Shown: positions 46,041 to 53,236 of the stretch, piece by piece
Numbering within the stretch: the stretch's first letter is position 1
How the letters are laid out: every line of letters begins with the position of its first letter
Origin: Tissierella praeacuta_A
GTDB lineage: Bacteria > Bacillota > Clostridia > Tissierellales > Tissierellaceae
Reading direction: 5' to 3'
Assembly: GCF_040396155.1 (NCBI RefSeq)
Contig: NZ_JBEBOY010000016.1
Span: 10,702-74,701, forward strand
Length of the DNA: 64,000 nt
Translations under genes and position numbers: made by a program
Notes under the pieces: model-generated
Seen by the model: only the letters and a program-made list of their open reading frames with translations
What the model was told of the DNA's origin: nothing
Database searches by the model: none

Positions 46041-46670
46041 TTATTCTCCTGATTCGATTACATCTGGTGCTGCTTCTGTAGCTTCTGGTATAACTTCATC
46101 TTCGTCATCTTCTTTTTCTATAGATGGTTGACTTAATGTACAAACTACGTCATCAGGATTTCTAAGTATTGCAATATTATCATCCTTAGATAAATTTAAA
46201 TCCTTTACCATAATTGGAGTTGTAAAGTCCATATTTGCTACATCGACTTCTGCACCATTTGGAATATTAGAAGGTAAACATTCAATTTCAATTTGGTCTA
46301 ATATTTGTGTTAAAATTGAAGGCTGAAGCCTTATACTATCCCTGTTAAGCAATGTAATTGGTACTGTCATTTTTACCTTCTCGTCCATGTTTAATTTTTG
46401 AAAATCAACATGAAGTATTTTGTTTTTTACAGGATCTCTTTGTATTTCCTTTATAATAGCTGGTATCTTTGTACCTTCTAAATCAAGCTCTAATAAGGAT
46501 GAGCTTCCTGCTGATTTATATACTTTCAAAAATTCGGATGAGTCTACTGAAACATTCACAGTTTCTCCACCCCTGCTATATACAACTGCAGGTATAATAT
46601 TATTTTTTCTCATTTTCTTTACTGAGTTTTTTCCATAATCTATCCTCTTCTGCATCTTTATAGCTGTCAT
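46041..46670 (-). CDS. ctc: 50S ribosomal protein L25/general stress protein Ctc
   Basis: 209 residues with the two-domain CTC form of bL25: an N-terminal 5S rRNA-binding domain (about 1-95, HVDFQKLNMDEKVKMTVPI at its end) and a C-terminal beta domain with an acidic tail. It binds 5S rRNA in the large subunit. ATG start behind a GGGGG-type site. Confidence 0.92.
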   Translation of the reverse strand: MTAIKMQKRIDYGKNSVKKMRKNNIIPAVVYSRGGETVNVSVDSSEFLKVYKSAGSSSLLELDLEGTKIPAIIKEIQRDPVKNKILHVDFQKLNMDEKVKMTVPITLLNRDSIRLQPSILTQILDQIEIECLPSNIPNGAEVDVANMDFTTPIMVKDLNLSKDDNIAILRNPDDVVCTLSQPSIEKEDDEDEVIPEATEAAPDVIESGE

Positions 46671-46756
46671 GTAATATACCCCCTATTCTTTTATAGTATA
46701 CTCTAATAGCATATCACATTTTGACTCTTGGAGCAAACATTAGAACATATCTATTG

Positions 46757-47017
46757 CTATATTATCACTTGGAGTATTAATAATAATATTACTCCTGGAA
46801 CTCCTAAAAATCCCACTATAATAGCATTTAATGGATTAATAACTATACCTAATCCAAAATACTTTCCTATAAAGTTAAAAACTAATAATGTTAAACCTCC
46901 TAAGACTCCATTCCATATTAATTTCATTATCTTCTTAATTGGCCATACGAGTATAATTCCTACAATATATAATAAAAATAGTCCAATAATATAATAAACA
47001 ATTGTACCTAATTCCAT
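46757..47017 (-). CDS. bofA: Pro-sigma-K processing inhibitor BofA family protein
   Basis: An 86-residue protein with two to three transmembrane segments and the family end motif INPLNAIIVGFLGVPGVILL. In Bacillus, BofA holds SpoIVFB inactive until the forespore signal. It lies next to yaaL, the conserved yaaL-bofA pair. Confidence 0.9.
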   Translation of the reverse strand: MELGTIVYYIIGLFLLYIVGIILVWPIKKIMKLIWNGVLGGLTLLVFNFIGKYFGLGIVINPLNAIIVGFLGVPGVILLLILQVII

Positions 47018-47084
47018 TTTTCTCCCCCCAGTCTTATTATACTATAATTATAGGGGAATTTAAGAAAATATTACATATTTTGTA

Positions 47085-47354
47085 CTAGCCATCAACAGAA
47101 ATATTTTCTATAGCCTCATCTGCAGCTTCTTCTTGGAATTCTAATTTAAAATTACATTCTTTCATCTTCTTTAATAGATATATATATTTAAGCTTAGATG
47201 CCTCCATATCATATATGGCATAATCTATTAAATCTGGGTCTGTAACAGCTTGAAAATAATTTTCTTTATCTCTCCATTGACTATGAGCTAATCTCAAGTT
47301 CTCTAACATTTCTGTCTTTAAATCCTTTTTTTCCTTTTTCATAAAACTTAACAT
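47085..47354 (-). CDS. YaaL family (DUF2508) protein
   Basis: An 89-residue, mostly helical acidic protein with the DUF2508 pattern (LRLAHSQWRDKENYFQAVTDPDLIDYAIYDMEASKLKYIYLLKK). In Bacillus it stands between recR and bofA. Here the sao genes stand where recR would be expected. Function unknown. Confidence 0.88.
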   Translation of the reverse strand: MLSFMKKEKKDLKTEMLENLRLAHSQWRDKENYFQAVTDPDLIDYAIYDMEASKLKYIYLLKKMKECNFKLEFQEEAADEAIENISVDG

Positions 47355-47408
47355 AATAACACCCCCTAATTCTTATCTTTATCATTGACAAAAATTAAGG
47401 GGTATATA

Positions 47409-48077
47409 CTATATATCCGTTACACTGAATAACATTTTTGAAACCTTAATTGCTTCCTCAGCATTTAAACAAAATATCTCAGATTTATCTAATTCCATAT
47501 TATCAACCCAAGTATTATACTCTTTCTCCTTACAGAAGAAATTCATAATATTTCAACAGTTTCCAGACCAATTTGAATTTTTGTTTAAGTCTACATGAAG
47601 TATATGTAAATCTTTGGGTTCATAAGTATGAAGTATTCCATTTCTTACACTTAATTTAATATCAGAACCACAACTACTACATTTAGATTCTATATCCACA
47701 TCTTGCTTAAAAGTAAAGGCTGTGCCAATTGCATCTATTGCACACATGGCTGTGAATTCCCTACCATCTTGAAGTCTTACTCTATGATTTGTAGGAATTG
47801 CAGAAACTGGATAAATAAAATTAATATTTTCATCTTCATCTACAACTATTACATTTTTCTTAGATAAGCTCTTTAGTATGATTTTTACCTCTTCTTTTTC
47901 TATTCCTGTTTCTTTGACAATTTTAGACGAATCATTTATGTTAAATGCTTGTTTATTATCAATCACATAATTCATCAAATATCTTCTTATATTTTTCTCC
48001 TTTTCTAATAATTTACTATCTATACTGACTATTTCCAACTGTTCATCAGAATAGTACCTATAATTAGATTGTTCCAC
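47409..48077 (-). CDS. saoL: MerB-like organomercurial/organometal lyase selenoprotein
   Basis: About 222 residues read through an in-frame TGA at 47553-47555. An N-terminal winged-helix-like region (to about residue 85) precedes a MerB core. The MerB Cys96/Asp99 pair appears as CAID (Cys112, Asp115), followed by CSSCG (133, 136) and then SGNC-U-NIMNFFCKEKEYNTW. Aligned on the FF, Sec175 falls on catalytic Cys159 of MerB, which cleaves carbon-mercury bonds. Start: the GTG at 48077 has a better-spaced AAAGAG than the TTG at 48086. A SECIS-like hairpin follows the UGA. Name recalled from NCBI's SAO families, not checked. Confidence 0.85.
47523..47541 (-). promoter_or_regulatory. Candidate SECIS element in saoL
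   Basis: Beginning 12 nt after the UGA: 7-bp stem UUUCUUC/GGAGAAA with loop UGUAA, loop 19-23 nt from the UGA. This is the distance range of bacterial SECIS elements. Folded by eye. Confidence 0.5.
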
Positions 48078-48102
48078 AAATATCAACTCTTTCTAATAAC
48101 AT
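48064..48102 (-). CDS. Short upstream reading frame overlapping the saoL start
   Basis: A 12-codon frame, MLLERVDICGTI, with ATG at 48100-48102 behind a strong AAGGTGATA site. It overlaps the first codons of saoL in another frame. It could couple or limit translation of saoL, or reflect an unusual initiation. Only the sequence supports it. Confidence 0.35.
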   Translation of the reverse strand: MLLERVDICGTI

Positions 48103-48135
48103 TATCACCTTACTAAGATAACATCTTTCTTAAAG

Positions 48136-48162
48136 GTCGTTAAATAGATATTTTTAATCGAC
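48136..48162. promoter_or_regulatory. Imperfect inverted repeat in the saoL/saoD divergent region
   Basis: GTCGTTAAA and TTTAATCGAC face each other across 8 bp, midway between the two divergent genes. A possible regulator site; it is not the MerR-type palindrome seen at merR. Confidence 0.35.
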
Positions 48163-48188
48163 AATCTTCGTGCTATAAAATTATTTAA

Positions 48189-48218
48189 TTGTCATTTTTT
48201 CTACAATTATGATATCAT
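48189..48218 (+). promoter_or_regulatory. Sigma-A promoter of the saoD operon
   Basis: TTGTCA (48189-48194) and TATCAT (48213-48218), 18-bp spacer, about 30 bp before the saoD start. The short spacer suggests a non-MerR promoter. Confidence 0.55.
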
Positions 48219-48250
48219 TTAAAGGATTTCAATAATATAAAGGGGGCATT

Positions 48251-48586
48251 TTGGTGAAAGTTGCATATGTTATTAGTTCAGATAATGCTAGAACCATTTT
48301 AAGAGATATGGTGATTCCACAATTAGAATCAGGTAACCACGGAGCTGAAGTAGTAGGTATGTTCTTTGTATTTGACAATACTTTCTTACTATTAAAGGAT
48401 ACTGATATCGGTGAAAGACTTCAAAAATTACATGAAGAAACTGGAATGATACTTTTGGCATGTGACCAATGTGCAATTGAAAGACAAATAGAAAACAATC
48501 TAGTACAAGGTGCTGCTATTGGTTGTTTCCCAGTGTTATATGGTGCCCTTGGTTCAGTAGATCTTGACCAAGTAATTACATTCTAG
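48251..48586 (+). CDS. saoD: DsrE-like small sulfur/selenium-relay protein
   Basis: A 111-residue DsrE/DsrF-fold protein starting at GTG/ATG-type start after AAAGGGGGC. It has a CxxC in MILLACDQCAIER (about residues 73-76) and a later Cys in AAIGCFPVLYG, positions where DsrE proteins carry persulfide. First gene of the plus-strand sao operon. A thiol or metal relay to SaoL or SaoT is inferred. The symbol is recalled from NCBI SAO naming. Confidence 0.8.
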   Translation: MVKVAYVISSDNARTILRDMVIPQLESGNHGAEVVGMFFVFDNTFLLLKDTDIGERLQKLHEETGMILLACDQCAIERQIENNLVQGAAIGCFPVLYGALGSVDLDQVITF

Positions 48587-48593
48587 AGCTACA

Positions 48594-48618
48594 AGGTCCG
48601 TTTAATACGGACTTTTTT
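48594..48618 (+). terminator. Terminator-like hairpin between saoD and saoT
   Basis: GTCCGT-TTAAT-ACGGAC followed by T6, inside the operon. It may set a high saoD to saoTEC ratio or act as an attenuator. Confidence 0.65.
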
Positions 48619-48640
48619 ATTTATTATGGAGGTGAATATT

Positions 48641-48910
48641 TTGGGAAAGATTTTAGTTGAATTTATCAACACTTGATCTGGTTGTGACGGTCATACCCGC
48701 GCTGTAGAGGCTGCTGCAGCTAAATATAAGGATAAGGTAGATGTTAAAATCTACTATGCAGGAAAAAATATGGAGTATATTAAGAAATATGGTGTTATCT
48801 TTAGGGGAACATTGATTATAAACGAGAAAAAGAAAATTCAAAGAATATCCAAAGATATTATTGAAAAAGAAATTGAACTAGCAGTAAAAGAATTAGATGA
48901 AAGGAGCTGA
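48641..48910 (+). CDS. saoT: Thioredoxin-like selenoprotein with UxxC site
   Basis: 89 residues starting at TTG (48641) 6 bp after GGAGGTG; an in-frame ATG at 48626 lies across that site and is less likely. After LVEFINT comes TGA (48674-48676, Sec12) then SGC, giving a UxxC redox centre in the thioredoxin-fold beta1-alpha1 position. The rest (VKIYYAGKNMEYIKKYGVIFRGTLIINEKK) matches small thioredoxin/MerP-like glutaredoxin folds with the cis-Pro region altered to FRGT. Too short and interrupted for ordinary gene calling. Likely a Sec-based thiol or metal carrier beside the lyase and exporter. Confidence 0.85.
48680..48697 (+). promoter_or_regulatory. Possible SECIS element in saoT
   Basis: GGU and ACC, then UGA and UCA, pair around loop CGG, starting 4 nt after the UGA. 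The layout recalls the upper part of the E. coli fdhF SECIS, but the loop is close to the UGA. Weakest of the five folds. Confidence 0.35.
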
Positions 48911-48917
48911 TTTTTAA

Positions 48918-50006
48918 TTGATTATATTAAATTTCATAAAAAGTATCTTATTAGCATCTATTAATATGCTCAATGGTGCATCTAGTTGGATTGTTTTTAG
49001 TTTTATTATTGCAGGACTTTTACATGATACTATATCCCCAGCTAGATTTCATAAATCATTGGGAAATACTAAACTTAGCTCTATTCTAAAGGTAACTATT
49101 TCCGGTATGTTTTTACCTATATGCAGCTGCGGAACAATTCCTTTAGGACTTAGTATGTATTATTCTGGAGCTTATTTAGGACCAGTCTTAGCATTTATGA
49201 CTTCAACACCTATTATAAATCCTATAGCTGTTGTACTTAGCTATGGTCTATTAGGCAAAGAACTTACTCTTATATACATAGCAGTAGGATTCTTCTTACC
49301 TTTCATAATAGGTATAATTGCAAACACCTTTGGGGGTAAAGAATTGAAAAAGGAAGGAATTGAAGAAGAGATATTTAATGCCTGTCTAATAGAGGAAGAA
49401 CATACTTCATTTTTGGACAAATTAAAATCTGGAATGAGTTGGGTTATAAATGATTTAGCAATTGTAGTTAGCAAATATATTATTATGGGAATGTTATTTG
49501 GAGGATTTATCCTTACTACTTTTCCTAGTTCATTTATTGAAAAATATTTAGGTAATCCTAGTATGTTATCATTATGGAATATAGCACTTCTTGCAACAGT
49601 AATGTATGTCTGTGCAGTAGGTCATATACCATTTATAGCAGCTTTAATTGCCAGTGGTGCTTCACCTGGAGCTGCTATTACTTTCTTAATGGCTGGAGCT
49701 GCTACTAATTTTCCTGAATTAATAAGTATATATAATGTAATTGGTAAAAAAGCTGCTATAATGTATGCATCAATAGTATCAGTTGCATCACTTTTAGTTG
49801 GTTATCTTACAAATAAATTACTTATGCCAAACTTTAAACCTGTTCTTAATATTGATACAGTGGACAATTCAATTCAATATGCAAATAAATTGATGGTCAT
49901 AGCTCCTCAATCTGTTAAATATATATGTTCTTTAATTATAATTTACTTTTTTATAAAATCTATGATTCCTAAGGCAAAGGATATATTCGCCAAATTTGCT
50001 AATTAA
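48918..50006 (+). CDS. saoE: ArsP/YraQ-like permease, proposed organometal exporter
   Basis: 362 residues starting at TTG, about nine to ten transmembrane helices in two halves. The DUF318 family signature PICSCGTIPLGLSMYYSGAYL is at about residue 70, and the second half motif VGHIPFIAALIASGASPGAAITFLMAGAATNFPEL at about 235. ArsP of this family exports trivalent methyl- and aryl-arsenicals, so export of the product or substrate of SaoL is a fair guess. Its CSC is a natural soft-metal site. It follows saoT by 7 bp. Confidence 0.85.
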   Translation: MIILNFIKSILLASINMLNGASSWIVFSFIIAGLLHDTISPARFHKSLGNTKLSSILKVTISGMFLPICSCGTIPLGLSMYYSGAYLGPVLAFMTSTPIINPIAVVLSYGLLGKELTLIYIAVGFFLPFIIGIIANTFGGKELKKEGIEEEIFNACLIEEEHTSFLDKLKSGMSWVINDLAIVVSKYIIMGMLFGGFILTTFPSSFIEKYLGNPSMLSLWNIALLATVMYVCAVGHIPFIAALIASGASPGAAITFLMAGAATNFPELISIYNVIGKKAAIMYASIVSVASLLVGYLTNKLLMPNFKPVLNIDTVDNSIQYANKLMVIAPQSVKYICSLIIIYFFIKSMIPKAKDIFAKFAN

Positions 50007-50020
50007 ACGAGGTAATATTG

Positions 50021-50491
50021 ATGAAGAAAAATATCAAAATTTTATTAATAACATTAATAGTTTTTTCATTAGGCTTATTTCTATATATACAAGATAATGA
50101 ACAAAAATTAATTGATTTTGGAGTAGATTATGATAATGAACTTCTACTGCATTTCAAAGAAAATTTTCCAGATAATGAAGTAATTAAATGTGGATATGAA
50201 GACTTAAACGGAGATGGGATAAAGGACTTACTAGTCATATATAAAGTCTCCAATAGGCAAAACGAAATGTTGGTGGTCATTGATTATGGAGATAGTTATA
50301 AATTCTCTGATAGTACACCTGCACCATTACATGATCAAAAGATAGAGTTTAAAGATATAGATAAAACTCCTCCTATGGAAGTCATAGTATCTGGAGCAAA
50401 AGATGGTAATTTTGGATATGCTATATTTCGACTAATTGATGATACCACATTTAAAGATTTATTTGGAGAAGGTATGGATGATTGCTGTTAG
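50021..50491 (+). CDS. saoC: Membrane-anchored protein ending in Cys-Cys-COOH
   Basis: 156 residues from the ATG at 50021 (GAGG upstream). A single N-terminal membrane helix (about 5-23) precedes an extracytoplasmic domain with a calcium-loop-like DLNGDGIKDLL (about residue 67). The last residues are GMDDCC, a vicinal cysteine pair at the very C-terminus, like the metal-passing tails of MerA and some MerR partners. Last gene of the plus-strand operon. I recall SaoC being defined by a Cys-Cys (or Cys-Sec) C-terminus. A metal hand-off outside the membrane is inferred. Confidence 0.8.
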   Translation: MKKNIKILLITLIVFSLGLFLYIQDNEQKLIDFGVDYDNELLLHFKENFPDNEVIKCGYEDLNGDGIKDLLVIYKVSNRQNEMLVVIDYGDSYKFSDSTPAPLHDQKIEFKDIDKTPPMEVIVSGAKDGNFGYAIFRLIDDTTFKDLFGEGMDDCC

Positions 50492-50497
50492 CATCAT

Positions 50498-50534
50498 AAA
50501 AAAGGCTGTATCAAAATTTTGATACAGCCTTTTT
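50498..50534. terminator. Bidirectional terminator between convergent sao transcripts
   Basis: Perfect arms AAAAAGGCTGTATCAAAA / TTTTGATACAGCCTTTTT; closes saoC on one strand and the binding-protein gene on the other. Confidence 0.9.
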
Positions 50535-50541
50535 ACATAAT

Positions 50542-51729
50542 CTATTGTTCTGTAATACCGTCTATTGTTTTCGCCTTAGTAAGCCATTCTTCATAGGAAA
50601 GACCTATAGGGAATTCTTTATTGATTTCTTCTTCTATAAATGTATTGAAATCTTCAATACCACATGTCTCTAATAAGTTAGTAGACATGAATTTCTCAAT
50701 ATCCGCTATGTTTGGAATTTCTTCTTCTGGAATATTAAAATCATAAAAATATTGTAAATAGTTGTTTAAATTTTCTTCTGAAAATTGCCATGTAATAGTT
50801 CTACCTTCTGCTACAGTTTTCATATAAACAGTATTAAGTCCTACTTCTGGCTGAACTCCAAATCCTTCAGCAAACATCATAGCTGCATTATATGGATGTT
50901 CATATAAGTATTTTATTGCAAGAGAATGAGCAAGAACTAATCTCTTAGCCAATTCTGGATGTTCTTCTAAGAAATCATTGTTCATACAATAGATACAGCA
51001 CATTCCCCAACCTTTTTCAAGGTCATCTGAAATATGAGCACCCCAGCCAGTTGCCATAATATGACCAATCCCTTCAAACTCTGCTTGAGAAGCATAAGGG
51101 TCACAACATGAGAATCCATCAAGCTGACCTGCCTTTAGAGCAAATACCTTATCCTTATCTCCCATATCAACTACTTTGTAGTTTTCTAATTCTACAGGAA
51201 TACCTAATTCTTCTGCCCATTTACGCCATTCTGGACCTAAATCTGCCTTAGACCCAACAGCTAAAGTTTTTCCAACTAAATCCTTGGGTTCTTTAATATC
51301 ATTACTAACAACTAAATATCTAGAACCTCCAATATGATTTGCCGCTGCCATAAACAATGGTGCTCCTTGGTTAACTGATTTAATTGCACCTTCAATACCT
51401 TGGTAGCCTACATGCATTTCTCCTGAGGACATAGCTTCCATAATCTTTCCAGTCTTTGTTACAACAACATTAAGACCTAATGCTTTGTATATTCCTGCCT
51501 TTTCTCCTATAATTGATGGAACCATATGGTCACAATCCCTATATCCCATTTGTACTACGAATTTTTCATCGGCTTCTGATAATTCACCTAATTTGTATTT
51601 AGCAACTTCTGCAACTGGATCATAATCTACTTCTTGAATTACAGTTTCTTTACTGCTATCTGTACAACCAGCTAAAAAGATAACTCCTATTGCTAATACT
51701 AAAATCATAGCAATAATTCTTTTTTTCAT
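50542..51729 (-). CDS. Cys-rich ABC substrate-binding lipoprotein (NitT/TauT type)
   Basis: A 395-residue NMT1/SsuA-like binding protein with lipobox LAGC (Cys22). Beyond that it has an unusual set of cysteines at ligand-pocket positions: Cys66 (GYRDCDH), Cys208-Cys209 (GFSCCDP), Cys244-Cys245-x2-Cys248 (GMCCIYCMN) and one near 352. In nitrate/taurine relatives these loops contact the ligand. It lies 64 bp after merR, with no cognate permease of its own, so it could be induced by MerR and feed the SaoAP transporter, or act as a scavenger of thiophilic metal. Confidence 0.85.
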   Translation of the reverse strand: MKKRIIAMILVLAIGVIFLAGCTDSSKETVIQEVDYDPVAEVAKYKLGELSEADEKFVVQMGYRDCDHMVPSIIGEKAGIYKALGLNVVVTKTGKIMEAMSSGEMHVGYQGIEGAIKSVNQGAPLFMAAANHIGGSRYLVVSNDIKEPKDLVGKTLAVGSKADLGPEWRKWAEELGIPVELENYKVVDMGDKDKVFALKAGQLDGFSCCDPYASQAEFEGIGHIMATGWGAHISDDLEKGWGMCCIYCMNNDFLEEHPELAKRLVLAHSLAIKYLYEHPYNAAMMFAEGFGVQPEVGLNTVYMKTVAEGRTITWQFSEENLNNYLQYFYDFNIPEEEIPNIADIEKFMSTNLLETCGIEDFNTFIEEEINKEFPIGLSYEEWLTKAKTIDGITEQ

Positions 51730-51793
51730 GTGTATTTCCTCCCTATATTCTATTTTCTCACTACCATTAGATGCTTAATAAAACTTACAATTA

Positions 51794-52228
51794 TTAAGCA
51801 TTCTTTGTATCAATACCTTTAACTACTCTATCATCTTCAACACCTTCAATATAGTGACATATAGTACCTTTACAACCTATTACTTTTTTTGCATCCAAAA
51901 GATGTTTTTCTAGTTTTTCTTTTTCTTTTTCCAATCTTGTTATTTCTGTCTTTATAAAAGATATCTTATCTTGTATTCTGTGACTTACATAGTTACATGG
52001 AGGTATTCCGTTGTTTTTTAATGTGAGTATCTTCTTTATTTCTTCTAATTCAAACCCTAAAGTTCTAGCCTTTTTTATAAAGAATAATTTCTCTACATCT
52101 TTCTCGTCAAATACCCTGTAATTATTAGACCGTCTTTTAATTTCTCCTAATAAGCCTTGACTGTCATAATATCTAACAGTAGAGCTATTAAGTCCCGTAA
52201 TTCTACAAATATCTTTTATAAATAACAT
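51794..52228 (-). CDS. MerR family regulator with mercury-type cysteines
   Basis: 144 residues. N-terminal winged helix (ICRITGLNSSTVRYYDSQGLL), long dimerisation helix (about 82-115), and three cysteines placed like Cys82/117/126 of MerR: Cys78 (GIPPCNYV), Cys119 and Cys124 (GCKGTICHYIE). In MerR these bind one Hg(II) trigonally across the dimer. ATG start after TAGGAGG. A MerR-type promoter with a 20-bp spacer precedes it, so it likely controls itself, the binding protein downstream and the 2Fe-2S gene at 55156. The inducer is presumably Hg or an organometal. Confidence 0.9.
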   Translation of the reverse strand: MLFIKDICRITGLNSSTVRYYDSQGLLGEIKRRSNNYRVFDEKDVEKLFFIKKARTLGFELEEIKKILTLKNNGIPPCNYVSHRIQDKISFIKTEITRLEKEKEKLEKHLLDAKKVIGCKGTICHYIEGVEDDRVVKGIDTKNA

Positions 52229-52245
52229 GACTTTCCCTACCTCCT

Positions 52246-52277
52246 ATTATAAACCTTAAAGTCGACTTTAAGGTCAA
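52246..52277 (-). promoter_or_regulatory. MerR-type promoter/operator of merR
   Basis: Minus strand TTGACC (52272-52277) and TATAAT (52246-52251) with a 20-bp spacer. A perfect 22-bp inverted repeat (half ACCTTAAAGTC) fills the spacer at 52253-52274. The over-long spacer with a central dyad is the hallmark of promoters that MerR proteins untwist. Confidence 0.92.
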
Positions 52278-52280
52278 GAT

Positions 52281-52309
52281 AAAAAAACCTCCACCAGCGT
52301 AACTGGCGG
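52281..52309 (-). terminator. Terminator after saoP
   Basis: Minus strand CCGCCAG-TTACG-CTGGTGG, then AGG and T7. It separates the saoBAP transcript from the merR promoter 4 bp further on. Confidence 0.8.
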
Positions 52310-52313
52310 ATAT

Positions 52314-53141
52314 TTAATCTGCTTTCCATCTCAATAACATACTTTCAATTAAGAGCATCAATTTATCAATTCCAAACCCAATCAATGCAGCAATAAACAT
52401 ATATGCTATAATTGTATGAGTTTCCATTCTAGATTGAGCTTCTACCATACAGTAGCCGAACCCGGCACTGGTCGCGATGAACTCCGCTCAGATAACCGAC
52501 ATCCAACCCATACCTATGGCTAATCTTACTCCTGTAATAATGCCAGGAAGTGAACCTGGAAGAACTATATCCTTGATAATATCAATTGTACTTGCCCCCA
52601 TGCTTCGAGCCGCATTATAAAAATCTTTGTTAATATCTTGCACTCCTGCTATTGTATTTAAAATAATTGTAAAAATTCCAGAAAATGCAATCATAAAAAT
52701 CGTTGGTCCATCACCAAGACCAAACCAAATAATAGATAATGGCACCCATGCCATAATAGGAACTTGTCTTAAAGAGTTTATAAATGGTGCCATAGCCCTT
52801 AGTATTGGCTTAGAATATCCCATCAACATACCAATCGGCAATCCAAATATACAGGCATAAAGAACCCCTGTCATAACCCGACGCATGGTTATACCAATAT
52901 TTCTAAGTACATATAAATCCGTTAAAGCCCTAAATAAAGATTCAATTACACTCTTTAAGGAAGGAAAAAGAAATGGCTTATCAACGATTTTTGCCGAAAT
53001 TGACCATATTATGCCGATAGCTATTAATGCTATAGGGGTATAAATATTAAAATCCTTACCATTTAATTTTCTCCAGTTATTTCTATCTTTCATCTTACTT
53101 GCATGTACCATTCTTTTTACATCTTTTTCTTGTGCATTCAA
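52314..53141 (-). CDS. saoP: ABC transporter permease selenoprotein (SsuC/TauC type)
   Basis: 275 residues with an in-frame TGA at 52488-52490 (codon 218). Five to six transmembrane helices are visible, with the coupling EAA-like loop YNAARSMGASTIDIIKDIVLPGSLPGI near 180. Then GMGWMSVI-U-AEFIATSAGFGYCMVEAQSRMETHTII, exactly the family pattern (GMAWMVLVAAE...) with Sec for a small residue before the Ala-Glu at the membrane channel. The remaining 57 codons finish the last helix, so a stop at the TGA would leave a truncated permease. TTG start after AGGAGGTGAA. SECIS-like hairpin at 52451-52469. Confidence 0.87.
52451..52469 (-). promoter_or_regulatory. Candidate SECIS element in saoP
   Basis: AGU-GCCG-GGUU-CGGC-(U)-ACU, a 7-bp stem with one bulged U and a GGUU loop 26-29 nt after the UGA. 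The codons here are notably GC-rich for this genome. Confidence 0.6.
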
Positions 53142-53236
53142 TTCTTTCCTTCACCTCCTCTAAAGCATTTCTTAGATTTTCTCTTACTATCGTAAGGCGT
53201 TTCCATTGGTAAAGTATGCTTTGGCAATGAAATAAA

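Noticed and set aside
47553..47555. TGA in saoL as a true stop giving a 177-codon lyase fragment
   Set aside because: The downstream frame continues with MerB-like FF and Trp residues, and three neighbouring genes show the same pattern; Sec reading explains all.
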